Shown here piece after piece: positions 9,496-17,932 of a stretch of 64,000 nt of DNA. Each line of letters begins with the position of its first letter. Position 1 is the stretch's first letter. This stretch comes from Anaerolinea sp. (GTDB lineage: Bacteria > Chloroflexota > Anaerolineae > Anaerolineales > Anaerolineaceae), in contig JARKPU010000013.1 in NCBI GenBank assembly GCA_029975055.1, positions 310,001 to 374,000 on the forward strand, written 5' to 3'. A model generated the notes under the pieces. That model had not been told where the DNA came from. It ran no database searches and saw only the letters and a list, made by a program, of their open reading frames with translations. The position numbers and the translations under genes are program-made.

Positions 9496-9836
9496 TGGTT
9501 ACCGAACCGAACCTGAGCAGCTACGAATTTATCCAGGTGGCCGAGGAAGCCGAATTGCCGCCTGGGCAGCGCCTGTTCATCGAGCTGGACGGTGAGCCGG
9601 TTGTGATTTTCAATATCGCCGGGAATCTGTATGCCATTGCCGATGTGTGCAGCCACGATGACGGCCCGGTGGGCGAGGGCGAACTGGCCGGCTTCCAGAT
9701 CATTTGCCCAAGGCACGGCGCGCGCTTCGATGTGCGCAGCGGCAGGGTGCTTTCGCTCCCGGCCGTGACGGATATTCCGGCCTATCCGGTGCGGGTGGTA
9801 AATGGGTGGATCGAAATCGGCGTTCCTGTCAGATAA
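9495..9836 (+). CDS. Rieske-type [2Fe-2S] ferredoxin
   Basis: Soluble Rieske protein of 113 residues, lacking a signal or membrane anchor. The cluster motif is Cys52-x-His54 (CSH) and Cys71-x2-His74 (CPRH), spaced as in bacterial Rieske ferredoxins linked to dioxygenases or nitrite reductase small subunits. The ATG at 9495 shares its A with the sufU TGA stop, so the longer frame from 9411 is not used. Last gene of the suf operon, where such ferredoxins are often found; its electron partner is not known. Confidence 0.93.
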   Translation: MVTEPNLSSYEFIQVAEEAELPPGQRLFIELDGEPVVIFNIAGNLYAIADVCSHDDGPVGEGELAGFQIICPRHGARFDVRSGRVLSLPAVTDIPAYPVRVVNGWIEIGVPVR

Positions 9837-9857
9837 CCGCTCTCGCTAAAACGATGC

Positions 9858-9884
9858 AAAAACGGCCGGGTAACGGCCGTTTTT
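9858..9884. terminator. Bidirectional intrinsic terminator
   Basis: A 10-bp stem (9858-9867 with 9875-9884) reads AAAAACGGCC/GGCCGTTTTT. The A and T flanks give a U run on either strand. It lies between the convergent suf operon and the PIG-L gene. Confidence 0.88.
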
Positions 9885-9902
9885 GTGTGCTCAGCATGGA
9901 AT

Positions 9903-10571
9903 CTACTCGCAAGCATCGAGCATTTCGCGGCAGCCAAAAGCACCGATGATCCGCAAGATATCGAACCCTTCAGCGTATGGCCGTTCGGCGATCGCCCCGT
10001 TGCGCACCAGCGTGGCGCGGGTAATCTTTTCGTCGAAGTAATACTTCGATGCGTACGTTTTATATTCCGCCAGGGCAGCGATTTTCTTCTCTACATCTTC
10101 TTCAGTCACTTCGCACAGGAAATGGGGGAAGAACCCGTAGCTGCTGCGGATCACATCGAAGCCGAGGACCGTCTTCCCACGAAAAGCGCGCAGAGCCTCT
10201 TCGGTGACGGTGGAATGATCCTGATGGATATCTGCCTTCGTGTGCACAAAAACGATATCCGGGTTGAAGGTGTGGTTCAGGTCCACCATAAATTCCAGGA
10301 TTTCTTGCCGGTAGTGAGGGAACCGGCGCGTTTCGAACGTCCCCAGGATGATGCTCGATTCGGGAACCCCTAAAACCTCCATGCTGCGGTAGTGCTCTTC
10401 GACCAGGTGGGTTAGAGCCGGGTTCTTTTGATTATCGGAGAGCGTAACACAACGCAGCTCGGTGTGGGGCGCGATGTTTGCAATGAGCGCCCCGCTGCCG
10501 ATCTCGATATCATCGGGGTGTGCGCCGAGAAAGCAGACCCGTTTGCCGTAGAACAGCAAATTGTTGGCCAT
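9903..10571 (-). CDS. PIG-L/LmbE-family deacetylase
   Basis: Zinc-dependent N-deacetylase of 222 residues. Metal and catalytic residues are seen in GAHPDDIEIGSG and in HQDH. Members remove acetyl groups from GlcNAc-linked lipids, mycothiol or bacillithiol precursors, or antibiotics. The ATG at 10571 lies 5 bp after the stop of the methyltransferase, so the two form a pair, perhaps acting on one glycoconjugate or small thiol (inference). The longer frame to 10715 runs into the methyltransferase and is not used. Confidence 0.87.
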   Translation of the reverse strand: MANNLLFYGKRVCFLGAHPDDIEIGSGALIANIAPHTELRCVTLSDNQKNPALTHLVEEHYRSMEVLGVPESSIILGTFETRRFPHYRQEILEFMVDLNHTFNPDIVFVHTKADIHQDHSTVTEEALRAFRGKTVLGFDVIRSSYGFFPHFLCEVTEEDVEKKIAALAEYKTYASKYYFDEKITRATLVRNGAIAERPYAEGFDILRIIGAFGCREMLDACE

Positions 10572-10576
10572 ACCGC

Positions 10577-11377
10577 TCACTTGGTGGCGATGAAACCGCC
10601 GACGACCTTGGTCATCACCAATCGGCCTTCGGCAGCAAGGCGGCGGGCTGCGACGGCTTCGATCTGCCCCATAATGCGCTCGAAGTCCTCTTTGGTTTGG
10701 AAGAAGCTGTTCCACAACTTGCGGTCTTCGGCCAGCGAGGCGCGCGTGTAGGCCAGGAACGGCTCGACAGACTCAAAGATCAGGGGGTTTTCGAAGATGT
10801 GCGTCTCGACCTTCTTGAACAGCTTCTCGATGGAAGCGTAGATCTGCGTGCTGTAGCGCGAGCTTCCGGGCATGGGGGGGATGGCTTTGCCGGTAGCTTC
10901 GCGGATGATATCGTAGAAAACCTGTTTATTGGCTGGCATGGGGCCGGTGGTGAACAGCCGTCCGCCCGGCTTGATGACGCGGTGCATCTCGCCAATGGTG
11001 AAGGGAATGTCTTCGGCGTAATAGATGGCAAAGCAACAGGAAACGAGGTCGTACGAGTCGGACAGGAGGGGGAATTCCTCGTTGAAATTCAGGTCAATAA
11101 ACGCCATTGGCTCGCCGATCTTGCGGTTGGCTTCGCGCGCCTGATTGAGCAGGTCTTTATTCACGTCACCGCCGGTGATATCGGCTTTACCCTGCAGGTG
11201 GTGATAAAAAGAAAAGCACTGCTTGCCCGAGCCGCAGCCGACATCAAGGATGCGGTTGCCGGGCCGGAGCTGGAGGATATCCAGCATCCACGAGTCGATA
11301 TCGCGTGAGCCGTACTTGGAATGGATATCGATGCGGGTTTGCAGGTCGTTGGTCGTCTCGTGATATTCGATTTTCAT
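10577..11377 (-). CDS. Class I SAM-dependent methyltransferase
   Basis: Methyltransferase of 266 residues. Motif I is ILDVGCGSGKQ, followed by an acidic GGDVN loop, a YDLVSCCFAIYY motif IV region and HRVIKPGGRLF. The C-terminal half is helical and may bind substrate. Translationally close to the PIG-L deacetylase downstream. The substrate is unknown; sugar- or nucleotide-tailoring methyltransferases have this layout. AGGACGG precedes the ATG. Confidence 0.88.
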   Translation of the reverse strand: MKIEYHETTNDLQTRIDIHSKYGSRDIDSWMLDILQLRPGNRILDVGCGSGKQCFSFYHHLQGKADITGGDVNKDLLNQAREANRKIGEPMAFIDLNFNEEFPLLSDSYDLVSCCFAIYYAEDIPFTIGEMHRVIKPGGRLFTTGPMPANKQVFYDIIREATGKAIPPMPGSSRYSTQIYASIEKLFKKVETHIFENPLIFESVEPFLAYTRASLAEDRKLWNSFFQTKEDFERIMGQIEAVAARRLAAEGRLVMTKVVGGFIATK

Positions 11378-11492
11378 AGAACCGTCCTGTGTTCAATCGG
11401 TTGGATGATTCGAGCGCGGGCTGCCCGGCGGCCTCGCCCCCTCTCTCTAGAACAGGTCAAGTATACCGGATTCTGAGACCGAACTGAAGGGC

Positions 11493-12584
11493 TCAGCAAA
11501 TCCGGGGGAGCATCTCGCCGGCGAGCATATCGAGGATGCGCGTTCCGCCGATGAGCGTGCGCACGGTGACCCGCCCGGCCGGGCCAGGGAGTACCGTACC
11601 GACCTGGCAGGCATTCTCGCCGTAACGCGCAGAGCGCATCGCCCTGAGGGCGGCATCGGCTTCGTTGGGCGGCGTGATGACGATCAATTTCCCTTCGTTG
11701 GCCACATAGAGCGGGTCGAACCCGAGCATTTCGCAGGCGGCCTGCACCGCCGGGTTGACCGGCAGCGCGCTCTCGGTAAGTTGGATGTGTACCTGGCTCT
11801 GGCGGGCAATTTCATTCAAAGTGGTCGCCAGGCCTCCGCGCGTGGGGTCGCGCAGCACATGCGTGTGCGGGGCAGCCGCCAGGACGGCCTGGATCATGCC
11901 GTTCAAGGGGGCGATATCCGACTCGATTTGCGACACCAGCCCAAGTTCACCGCGAGCCGAAAGCACCGCCATGCCATGATCGCCCAGCGTGCCGGAGACG
12001 AGTACCGCATCGCCGGGTTGAGCGCGCTCTCCGCCGATCGTCACTTCCGGCGAGATCCACCCAATCCCCGTGGTGTTGACAAACAGTCCATCCACCTTGC
12101 CCTTCTCGGCCACTTTTGTATCGCCGGCCACAAAGGTGACGCCGGCCTCTTGAGCCGCCGATTGCATCGAGGCAAGCACACGCTGAAGCGTCTCCACCGG
12201 CAGGCCCTCTTCCAAGATAAACGCGGCAGTGAGGAAGAGCGGGACGGCCCCCGACATGGCGACGTCATTCACCGTGCCGCAGACGGCCAGCCTGCCGATA
12301 TCGCCGCCGGGGAAAAACAGCGGGGTGACGATGTGCGAGTCGGTGGAGATGGCAATTCGCCCCTCCAAACCGGATTGCCTGGGGAGTCGAACACCGGCGA
12401 AGTCATTGCCTGCCGCCAGCTCCGGGCTGGAAAGGAAGGCCTGGAAAACGCGCAGGATCAGGTCGTGCGTCATGCGCCCGCCTGAGCCGTGGCCCAGCAC
12501 GATCTGGTCGGAATGCGGCAGCGGCAGCGGGCAGGCTGCGCCTTCGAAGGTTGGCAGGTCGGTAGTGAATTTATCTTCGGCCAT
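11493..12584 (-). CDS. hypE: HypE hydrogenase maturation protein
   Basis: HypE, 363 residues, dehydrates the carbamoyl group on its own C-terminal cysteine to make the cyanide ligand of [NiFe] hydrogenases. The protein ends in PRIC, with Cys363 as the thiocyanate carrier. LGHGSGG at the N-terminus, the PurM-like ATP-binding fold and VSGTLGDHG are typical. The ATG at 12584 overlaps the end of hypD by 14 bases. Last gene of the leftward hyp operon. Confidence 0.96.
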   Translation of the reverse strand: MAEDKFTTDLPTFEGAACPLPLPHSDQIVLGHGSGGRMTHDLILRVFQAFLSSPELAAGNDFAGVRLPRQSGLEGRIAISTDSHIVTPLFFPGGDIGRLAVCGTVNDVAMSGAVPLFLTAAFILEEGLPVETLQRVLASMQSAAQEAGVTFVAGDTKVAEKGKVDGLFVNTTGIGWISPEVTIGGERAQPGDAVLVSGTLGDHGMAVLSARGELGLVSQIESDIAPLNGMIQAVLAAAPHTHVLRDPTRGGLATTLNEIARQSQVHIQLTESALPVNPAVQAACEMLGFDPLYVANEGKLIVITPPNEADAALRAMRSARYGENACQVGTVLPGPAGRVTVRTLIGGTRILDMLAGEMLPRIC

Positions 12585-13656
12585 AGCGGTAAAATGCGGC
12601 ACAGGCGCCTTCGGATGAGACCATCGGTGCGCCCAGCGGGTTCTCGGGCGTGCAGAGCGTTCCAAAGGCAGGGCAATCGTGCGGCTTTTTCATCCCTTGC
12701 AGCACCTGCCCGGCGATGCAAAGCTCTGATTCACGGGTTTGAATATGAGCCACGTCGAAGCGCTGTTCGGCATCCAAATCGGCGTATTCCGGGCGCAGCC
12801 CCCAGCCGCTTTGGGGGATCATCCCGATCCCGCGCCAGTTGCGGTCCACCGGCATGAAAACTCTTTCGATCATCGATTGGGCCGGGCGGTTGCCATCGCG
12901 GGTGACCACGCGGGAATAGGCATTCTGTACCTCGCAGGCGCCCCTTTCCAGCTGCTCGACGGTTCTCTGAATCCCCAGCACCAGGTCGAGGGGCTCGAAG
13001 CCGGTGACGACGATGGGGATGTGGTATTGCGCCGCGATCGGTTCGTATTCCCAGTAGCCCATGATGGTGCAAACGTGCCCCGCGGCGAGGAAACCCTGCA
13101 CGCGGTTACCGGGCGCGCTGAGGATGGCGTGCATGGCGGGCGGCACGCGCACCTGCGAAACGAGCACCGAAAAGTTCTTCACGCCCAAGGCCCTGGCCTG
13201 CAGGATGGCCATTGCGTTGGCCGGGGCGGTTGTCTCGAACCCAATGGCAAAGAAGACGACTTGCTTATCGGGGTTCTGCTGGGCGATTCTCACCGCATCG
13301 AGCGGCGCATACACCACCTGGATTTTGCCCCCTCTGGCGCGGATGGTGTATAGATCATGCTGCGAGCCCGGGACGCGCAGCATATCGCCAAAGGAGGTGA
13401 AGATCACATCGGGTTGTGAGGCAATCTCCAGAGCGCGATCGATCTGTTCGAGCGGGGTGACGCACACCGGGCAGCCCGGCCCGTGCACCAGTTCGATCTC
13501 CGGCGGGAGGAGCTGATCGAGCCCATAGCGCATGATCGAATGCGTCTGCCCGCCGCAAATTTCCATCAATACCCAGGGGCGAGTCACCGTGCGGTGAATC
13601 TGATCCAGCACGACCCGGACCAGCTCACCGTCACGAAATTCATTGACAAATTGCAT
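12571..13656 (-). CDS. hypD: HypD hydrogenase maturation protein
   Basis: HypD, 361 residues, forms the scaffold on which Fe(CN)2CO is built together with HypC. Visible are CGGQTH with Cys34, [11 protein letters not shown] with Cys62 and Cys65, [10 protein letters not shown], and the C-terminal cysteines of the [4Fe-4S] cluster ([31 protein letters not shown]). The ATG at 13656 leaves 13 bp to hypC; the longer frame overlaps hypC and is not used. Confidence 0.96.
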   Translation of the reverse strand: MQFVNEFRDGELVRVVLDQIHRTVTRPWVLMEICGGQTHSIMRYGLDQLLPPEIELVHGPGCPVCVTPLEQIDRALEIASQPDVIFTSFGDMLRVPGSQHDLYTIRARGGKIQVVYAPLDAVRIAQQNPDKQVVFFAIGFETTAPANAMAILQARALGVKNFSVLVSQVRVPPAMHAILSAPGNRVQGFLAAGHVCTIMGYWEYEPIAAQYHIPIVVTGFEPLDLVLGIQRTVEQLERGACEVQNAYSRVVTRDGNRPAQSMIERVFMPVDRNWRGIGMIPQSGWGLRPEYADLDAEQRFDVAHIQTRESELCIAGQVLQGMKKPHDCPAFGTLCTPENPLGAPMVSSEGACAAFYRYGRR

Positions 13657-13669
13657 ATGCTGTTGCCCT

Positions 13670-13930
13670 TCAAGCAGGCTGAGCGCCCGATTCCGCGTTC
13701 TCATCCAGCGCGGCAATATCGCGCAACAGCGAGAGGGTTTCTTCGGCCTCGGCTTCGCTGAGCAGGTTCAAGGCAAAACCGGCATGGACGATGGTGTAAT
13801 CGCCAACCCGGGCTTCGGGAAGGGCTTCGAGGCAGGCTTCGCGGATGACACCGCCAAAGTCGATTTTCGCCATGCGGATGCCGAGGTTATCGTAAATCTC
13901 GGTGATCTTACCGGGCACTCCTAAGCACAT
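13670..13930 (-). CDS. hypC: HypC chaperone
   Basis: Small chaperone of 86 residues beginning MCLGVPGKI, with the N-terminal Cys2 that binds the iron precursor and the hydrogenase large subunit. It shows the expected [29 protein letters not shown] beta-barrel pattern in outline and an acidic helical tail. It lies between hypF and hypD in the operon. Confidence 0.96.
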   Translation of the reverse strand: MCLGVPGKITEIYDNLGIRMAKIDFGGVIREACLEALPEARVGDYTIVHAGFALNLLSEAEAEETLSLLRDIAALDENAESGAQPA

Positions 13931-13950
13931 GATCTACCTCCGGAAGGATT

Positions 13951-16245
13951 TTACCTGTTAAATGAGCGGGCGGCAACCAGCGCCTGCCCTAAAGCCACCC
14001 CGCCGTCATTGGCCGGCACGCGGTGGTGAATCAGCACATCAAAGCTTGCTTGCATCAGCAAGTTCGCCGTCTTCTCGAGCAGCAGGCGGTTCTGCCAGAC
14101 GCCGCCGCTCAAAGCCACCGTCTGCAAGCCCGTGTCCCTTCTGAGGCGCAGGCAAAGATCCAGCGCGAGCCTGGCGACGCTGTTATGGAAGCGCGCAGCC
14201 AGGGCTGGGACGGGCGTCCCTTTGCGCCAATCGGCGAGCAGTTCTTCCCAGAGCCGGTTGGCGAGGATGTTTTCCTGAGCAATTTCGAAGGGATACTCGC
14301 CCGGCTCGTTTGGGTCGGCGAGCGCTTCCATCTGAATGGCTGCCTGGCCTTCGTAGGTGGAAACCTGGCGGATGCCCAGCAGGGCAGAAGCCGCATCGAA
14401 GAGGCGGCCCATGCTGGAGGTTGGGGGAGCGTTCAAGCCTCGTTCGAGCTGAGCCCGCAAGACGGTGCGTTCTTCCTCGCATAGTTCTCGGACGGGAGGC
14501 AGGTCGGGCTCCCAATCGAGGCCGGCCTTCCAAAGATGAGCGAGGGCCATGCGGGCGGGCTTGCGGGCCGCCAGGTCTCCGCCGGGCAAGGGGACATAAG
14601 CGAGGTGGAATCGGCGCTCGAACTTCGTGTAGCCGCCAACCAGGACTTCCGACCCCCAAACCGCGCCGTCGGTGCCATAGCCGGTGCCGTCGAAAGTGAG
14701 GCCGATCACCGCTTCGTCGCTGTCCCAGGCGTTATCGGCCAGGCAGGCTGCCAGGTGGGCGTGGTGGTGTTGGACGGCCACGAGAGGGAGTGCTTCGGCC
14801 TTGGAGCGCCCTTCGGCGTAGCGCGTCGAGAGGTAATTGGGGTGCAGGTCGCAGGCGATCCATTCCGGTCGGATGCGGAACAAGCGCTCGTAATGCCGGA
14901 TGCCTTCCTCGAAGGAGGTGAACGTCTCCAGGTTTTCCATATCGCCGATGTGGTGGCTGAGGAAGGCATAGCTGTCGCGCGTCAGGCAGAAGGTGTTTTT
15001 CAATTCCGGCCCGACTGCCAACCCTTGCGGAAGCCGGCCTGGCATCACCAGGGGATCGGGGGCATATCCGCGTGCGCGGCGGATGAAATATGGCTGGCCG
15101 AACACAGTTGTAACGACCGAATCATCCACCCGCGTGTGAATCGGGCGGTCGTGAACCAGGAATGCGTCGGCAATGCCTGCCAGGCGTTCCTCGGCGTCAT
15201 CATCCTGGAAGGCGATCGGTTCTTCGCTCAAATTGGCGCTGGTCATGACCAGCATTTCCGGGAAGCCTTCGGCAGGCTCGAGCAGCAGCAGGTGGAGCGG
15301 GGTGTAGGCGAGCATCACGCCAAGGTGTGACAGGCCGGGAGCCACTTCGTTCACCGCCAGGGTGGTGCCTGGGCGCACCTCGAGGAGCACGATTGGCCGC
15401 TCGCGCGAGATGAGCAACGCTCGCTCGGCCGGGTTGATGATGCAGTGGCGTTCGACGGAAGCCAGGTCGAAGGCCATCAAAGCGAATGGCTTATCGCTGC
15501 GGCGTTTGCGCCGGTGAAGCTCGGCGACGGTCTCTGCGTTCGATGCGTCACAGGCGAGGTGGTATCCGCCCAGGCCTTTGACGGCGATAATTTTGCCTTG
15601 TTTCAACCACTCGCGCGTCAGGCGCAGGGCCGTCTCGCCTTCGGCCAGGCGCTGGCCTTCGGCAACGAGGGCAACCCCGGGGCCGCAGGCGGGGCAGGCA
15701 ACGGGTTGAGCGTGGAAACGCCGGTCGCGCGGATTGTGATACTCCTCTGCGCAGCGAGGGCAGAGCGGGAAACCCGCCATGCTGGTGTTCGGCCGGTCGT
15801 ACGGGATATCGCGGATGATGGTGAAGCGCGGCCCGCAATTGGTGCAGTTGATGAAGGGGTAGCGGTAGCGCCGGTCGGCGGGATCGAAAAGCTCTCGCGC
15901 GCAATCGGGGCAGATGCTCACATCCGGTGAGACGGGAAGGAATTCACCTGGCAGCGGCTGGCTGGCCTGGATTTCAAAGGCCGGGTAATCTCCAGGCGGG
16001 CATGGTTCGGCTACCAGCCGGTCGATGCGTGAAAGCGGCGGCGGATTGGCGCGGAGGGAGTCTAAAAAGCGCTGTAAACCCTCTTCGCTCCCGGCAAGCT
16101 CGATTTCAACCCCGTTGGACGTATTCATCACCCAACCGGTGAGCCGGTTCACCTCGGCCAGATTGTAGATGAATGGTCTGAACCCGACCCCTTGGACGAT
16201 CCCGCTGACGCTGATGCGCAGCCCGGCTTTCTGAAGGACGCTCAT
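13951..16245 (-). CDS. hypF: HypF carbamoyltransferase
   Basis: Large maturation enzyme of 764 residues that makes carbamoyl-adenylate and carbamoylates HypE. Domains in order: acylphosphatase-like (about 8-98, VQGVGFRPF), two zinc fingers (CPDCARELFD...CTNCGP and CPRCAEEY...CPACGP), a YrdC-like domain (about 205-390) and a Kae1-like domain (about 400-760, with HHHAHLAACLADN). The ATG overlaps the hypB stop by 4 bases. Confidence 0.97.
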   Translation of the reverse strand: MSVLQKAGLRISVSGIVQGVGFRPFIYNLAEVNRLTGWVMNTSNGVEIELAGSEEGLQRFLDSLRANPPPLSRIDRLVAEPCPPGDYPAFEIQASQPLPGEFLPVSPDVSICPDCARELFDPADRRYRYPFINCTNCGPRFTIIRDIPYDRPNTSMAGFPLCPRCAEEYHNPRDRRFHAQPVACPACGPGVALVAEGQRLAEGETALRLTREWLKQGKIIAVKGLGGYHLACDASNAETVAELHRRKRRSDKPFALMAFDLASVERHCIINPAERALLISRERPIVLLEVRPGTTLAVNEVAPGLSHLGVMLAYTPLHLLLLEPAEGFPEMLVMTSANLSEEPIAFQDDDAEERLAGIADAFLVHDRPIHTRVDDSVVTTVFGQPYFIRRARGYAPDPLVMPGRLPQGLAVGPELKNTFCLTRDSYAFLSHHIGDMENLETFTSFEEGIRHYERLFRIRPEWIACDLHPNYLSTRYAEGRSKAEALPLVAVQHHHAHLAACLADNAWDSDEAVIGLTFDGTGYGTDGAVWGSEVLVGGYTKFERRFHLAYVPLPGGDLAARKPARMALAHLWKAGLDWEPDLPPVRELCEEERTVLRAQLERGLNAPPTSSMGRLFDAASALLGIRQVSTYEGQAAIQMEALADPNEPGEYPFEIAQENILANRLWEELLADWRKGTPVPALAARFHNSVARLALDLCLRLRRDTGLQTVALSGGVWQNRLLLEKTANLLMQASFDVLIHHRVPANDGGVALGQALVAARSFNR

Positions 16246-16910
16246 TTTTTCATTTCTTCGCTTTTATGGAGCAGCCAATCCGCCCAGGCCTGGATGCCTT
16301 CGCCCGTCCGGCAAGAGACCGGGAAAGTGACCACGCCGGGGTTGAGCAGCTCGACGCCTTGTTGGAAGTAGCTCATGTTGAAGGGCACGTAGGGGAGCAG
16401 GTCGGTTTTATTGATGATCAACACGTCCAGGCCGCGGTAAATGGCCGGGTATTTATAGGGTTTATCATCGCCCTCGGGGATGCTGGCAACGAGGATATTC
16501 AGATGTGTCCCAAGTTTGAAGGCCGCCGGGCAGACCAGGTTGCCGACGTTCTCCACAATGAGCAGATCCAGGCCGTCGAGTGGCATCTGCTCGAGGCCGT
16601 TCTTGAGCATGACAGCGTCCAGGTGGCAATCGCCGCCGGTGTTGATCTGCACGGCGGGCATGCCAGCGGCGATCACCTTATCGGCGTCGATTGTGACCGG
16701 GGCCGTATCGCCTTCGACGACGCCGATTCGCAGCCGGGGGGCCAGGGCACGGATCGTCTGCAAGATAAAACTCGTCTTGCCGGCTCCGGGGGAGGCCATC
16801 AGGTTGATCGAGAGGACCCCGGCTTCATCCAGGCGGCTGCGGTTGAGCACGGCGACCTGGTCATTGGCATTCAAGATATTCTCAACAACGGTGACTCGTC
16901 TGGCGGTCAT
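16242..16910 (-). CDS. hypB: HypB nickel-inserting GTPase
   Basis: GTPase of 222 residues needed for Ni insertion into [NiFe] hydrogenase. Walker A is SPGAGKTS near 40-47. The metal site at the dimer interface is Cys95-His96 (GGDCHLDA) and Cys127 (NLVCPA). Base recognition is by NKTD. There is no histidine-rich N-terminus, so it lacks the nickel-storage tail of some HypB proteins. The ATG at 16910 overlaps the hypA stop (ATGA), excluding the longer frame. Confidence 0.96.
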   Translation of the reverse strand: MTARRVTVVENILNANDQVAVLNRSRLDEAGVLSINLMASPGAGKTSFILQTIRALAPRLRIGVVEGDTAPVTIDADKVIAAGMPAVQINTGGDCHLDAVMLKNGLEQMPLDGLDLLIVENVGNLVCPAAFKLGTHLNILVASIPEGDDKPYKYPAIYRGLDVLIINKTDLLPYVPFNMSYFQQGVELLNPGVVTFPVSCRTGEGIQAWADWLLHKSEEMKK

Positions 16911-17263
16911 GCGACTGGTTCCTTCTCGATTTCGATGCTGTCCATGTAGAACTCCTCGCCGGACAGAATTTTTAACTGCGCGCTTCCACAGGACGGGCAG
17001 GGGGTGGCCTCGTGATCGAGTGTGAACTCGACCCCGCAATTCAAGCACAGGAGTTTCGCTGGGAGACGGTTGAAATGCAGCTTTGCGCCCTTGCAGATGG
17101 TTTCCTGGCTGATGATATCCCAATAGAATTGGATCGACTCATCCACGATGCTGGAAAGGCGGCCAATGGTGAGGTAGATATCGGTCACCCGGGCGGCATC
17201 GTTCTGGCGGGCGTGCCGAAGGGCGATCTCCAACACATGCTCGGTGACGGAGAGCTCGTGCAT
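16907..17263 (-). CDS. hypA: HypA nickel metallochaperone
   Basis: Nickel chaperone of 118 residues starting MHELS, with the N-terminal Ni site (His2, Glu3) and a structural zinc site of Cys73, Cys76, Cys89 and Cys92. It delivers Ni with HypB. A TATAAT box lies only 6 nt before the ATG, so hypA and the operon behind it could start from a leaderless transcript (see 17270). Confidence 0.96.
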   Translation of the reverse strand: MHELSVTEHVLEIALRHARQNDAARVTDIYLTIGRLSSIVDESIQFYWDIISQETICKGAKLHFNRLPAKLLCLNCGVEFTLDHEATPCPSCGSAQLKILSGEEFYMDSIEIEKEPVA

Positions 17264-17269
17264 GCGGTT

Positions 17270-17275
17270 ATTATA
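17270..17275 (-). promoter_or_regulatory. Possible -10 box for hypA
   Basis: TATAAT on the minus strand ends 6 nt before the hypA ATG, placing the transcript start on or beside the start codon. No convincing -35 box is seen at 17 or 18 bp, so this is tentative. Confidence 0.4.
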
Positions 17276-17292
17276 ATACTGAAGTGGTGGGA

Positions 17293-17802
17293 TTAGTCTG
17301 ATTTACTCGCCGCGGGAGATTGCGCGCGCTCGTTATGTGCGCGGATGATCTCGAACAGGTGCAGGCGGGTAGTCAGCAAGCGGCTGGCGGCCACGTTGGC
17401 AATGCGCCGGTAGAAGACGTACCCCGATTCGTGGTCTTCCTCGCAGAACTGGCGCAAAAGTTCGCTCTTCAGGCAGATTAGCATGGATGGAACCACGGCA
17501 ATTGCCGTGTCGGTGCGCTGCCTGACCACCGGGGTGAGCCCCGACCAGCCGATTACATCCAGCGGTTCGGCAGTGAAGATTTCCACATCACCATAACCCG
17601 GCACATGGGTATGTAAAGTGACCTGGCCTTCAACCAGGACGAACAGGCAGTTTTCTGGATCCCCCTCGCGAAAAAGAACCTCGCCGGCGCTCAAGAAGCT
17701 GATGCTCGCGATTTTCGCCAGAATTTCTACGGCCGCCGGATTCAACTCGTTGAACCACGGGATGCGATGAAGTGTGCGTAAGGTATTGTCATCTTGAGCC
17801 AT
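17293..17802 (-). CDS. cNMP-binding-domain protein without HTH
   Basis: Protein of 169 residues with a Crp/Fnr-type sensor domain (about 12-125: LSAGEVLFREGDPENCLFVLVEGQVTLHT, then IGWSGLTP). The usual C-terminal winged helix is absent; the remaining helix (about 128-160) would be a dimerisation helix and the tail is polar. It may sense a small molecule, or be a stand-alone partner domain. It sits 29 bp upstream of hypA and downstream of the NuoF-type cluster, so a link to hydrogenase maturation is possible. The phosphate-binding cassette is not clearly conserved, so cAMP binding is uncertain. Confidence 0.75.
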   Translation of the reverse strand: MAQDDNTLRTLHRIPWFNELNPAAVEILAKIASISFLSAGEVLFREGDPENCLFVLVEGQVTLHTHVPGYGDVEIFTAEPLDVIGWSGLTPVVRQRTDTAIAVVPSMLICLKSELLRQFCEEDHESGYVFYRRIANVAASRLLTTRLHLFEIIRAHNERAQSPAASKSD

Positions 17803-17890
17803 ATTAAACTTTTACCCATTCCGGTCGGTGTGCCATAAGTGTTGACCATCACCCTTGCCGATGCTGAAAGTCACGAGATCGAGATAATAA

Positions 17891-17915
17891 GAGAGGGCGG
17901 TTTCCCCGCCCTCTC
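17891..17915 (-). terminator. Intrinsic terminator after the NuoEF cluster
   Basis: A 10-bp GC-rich stem (17891-17900 with 17906-17915, arms GAGAGGGCGG/CCGCCCTCTC) with a 5-nt loop is followed on the minus strand by TTATTAT. It lies right after the stop of the second NuoF gene. Confidence 0.75.
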
Positions 17916-17932
17916 TTCGCCGGTTGCGACGA

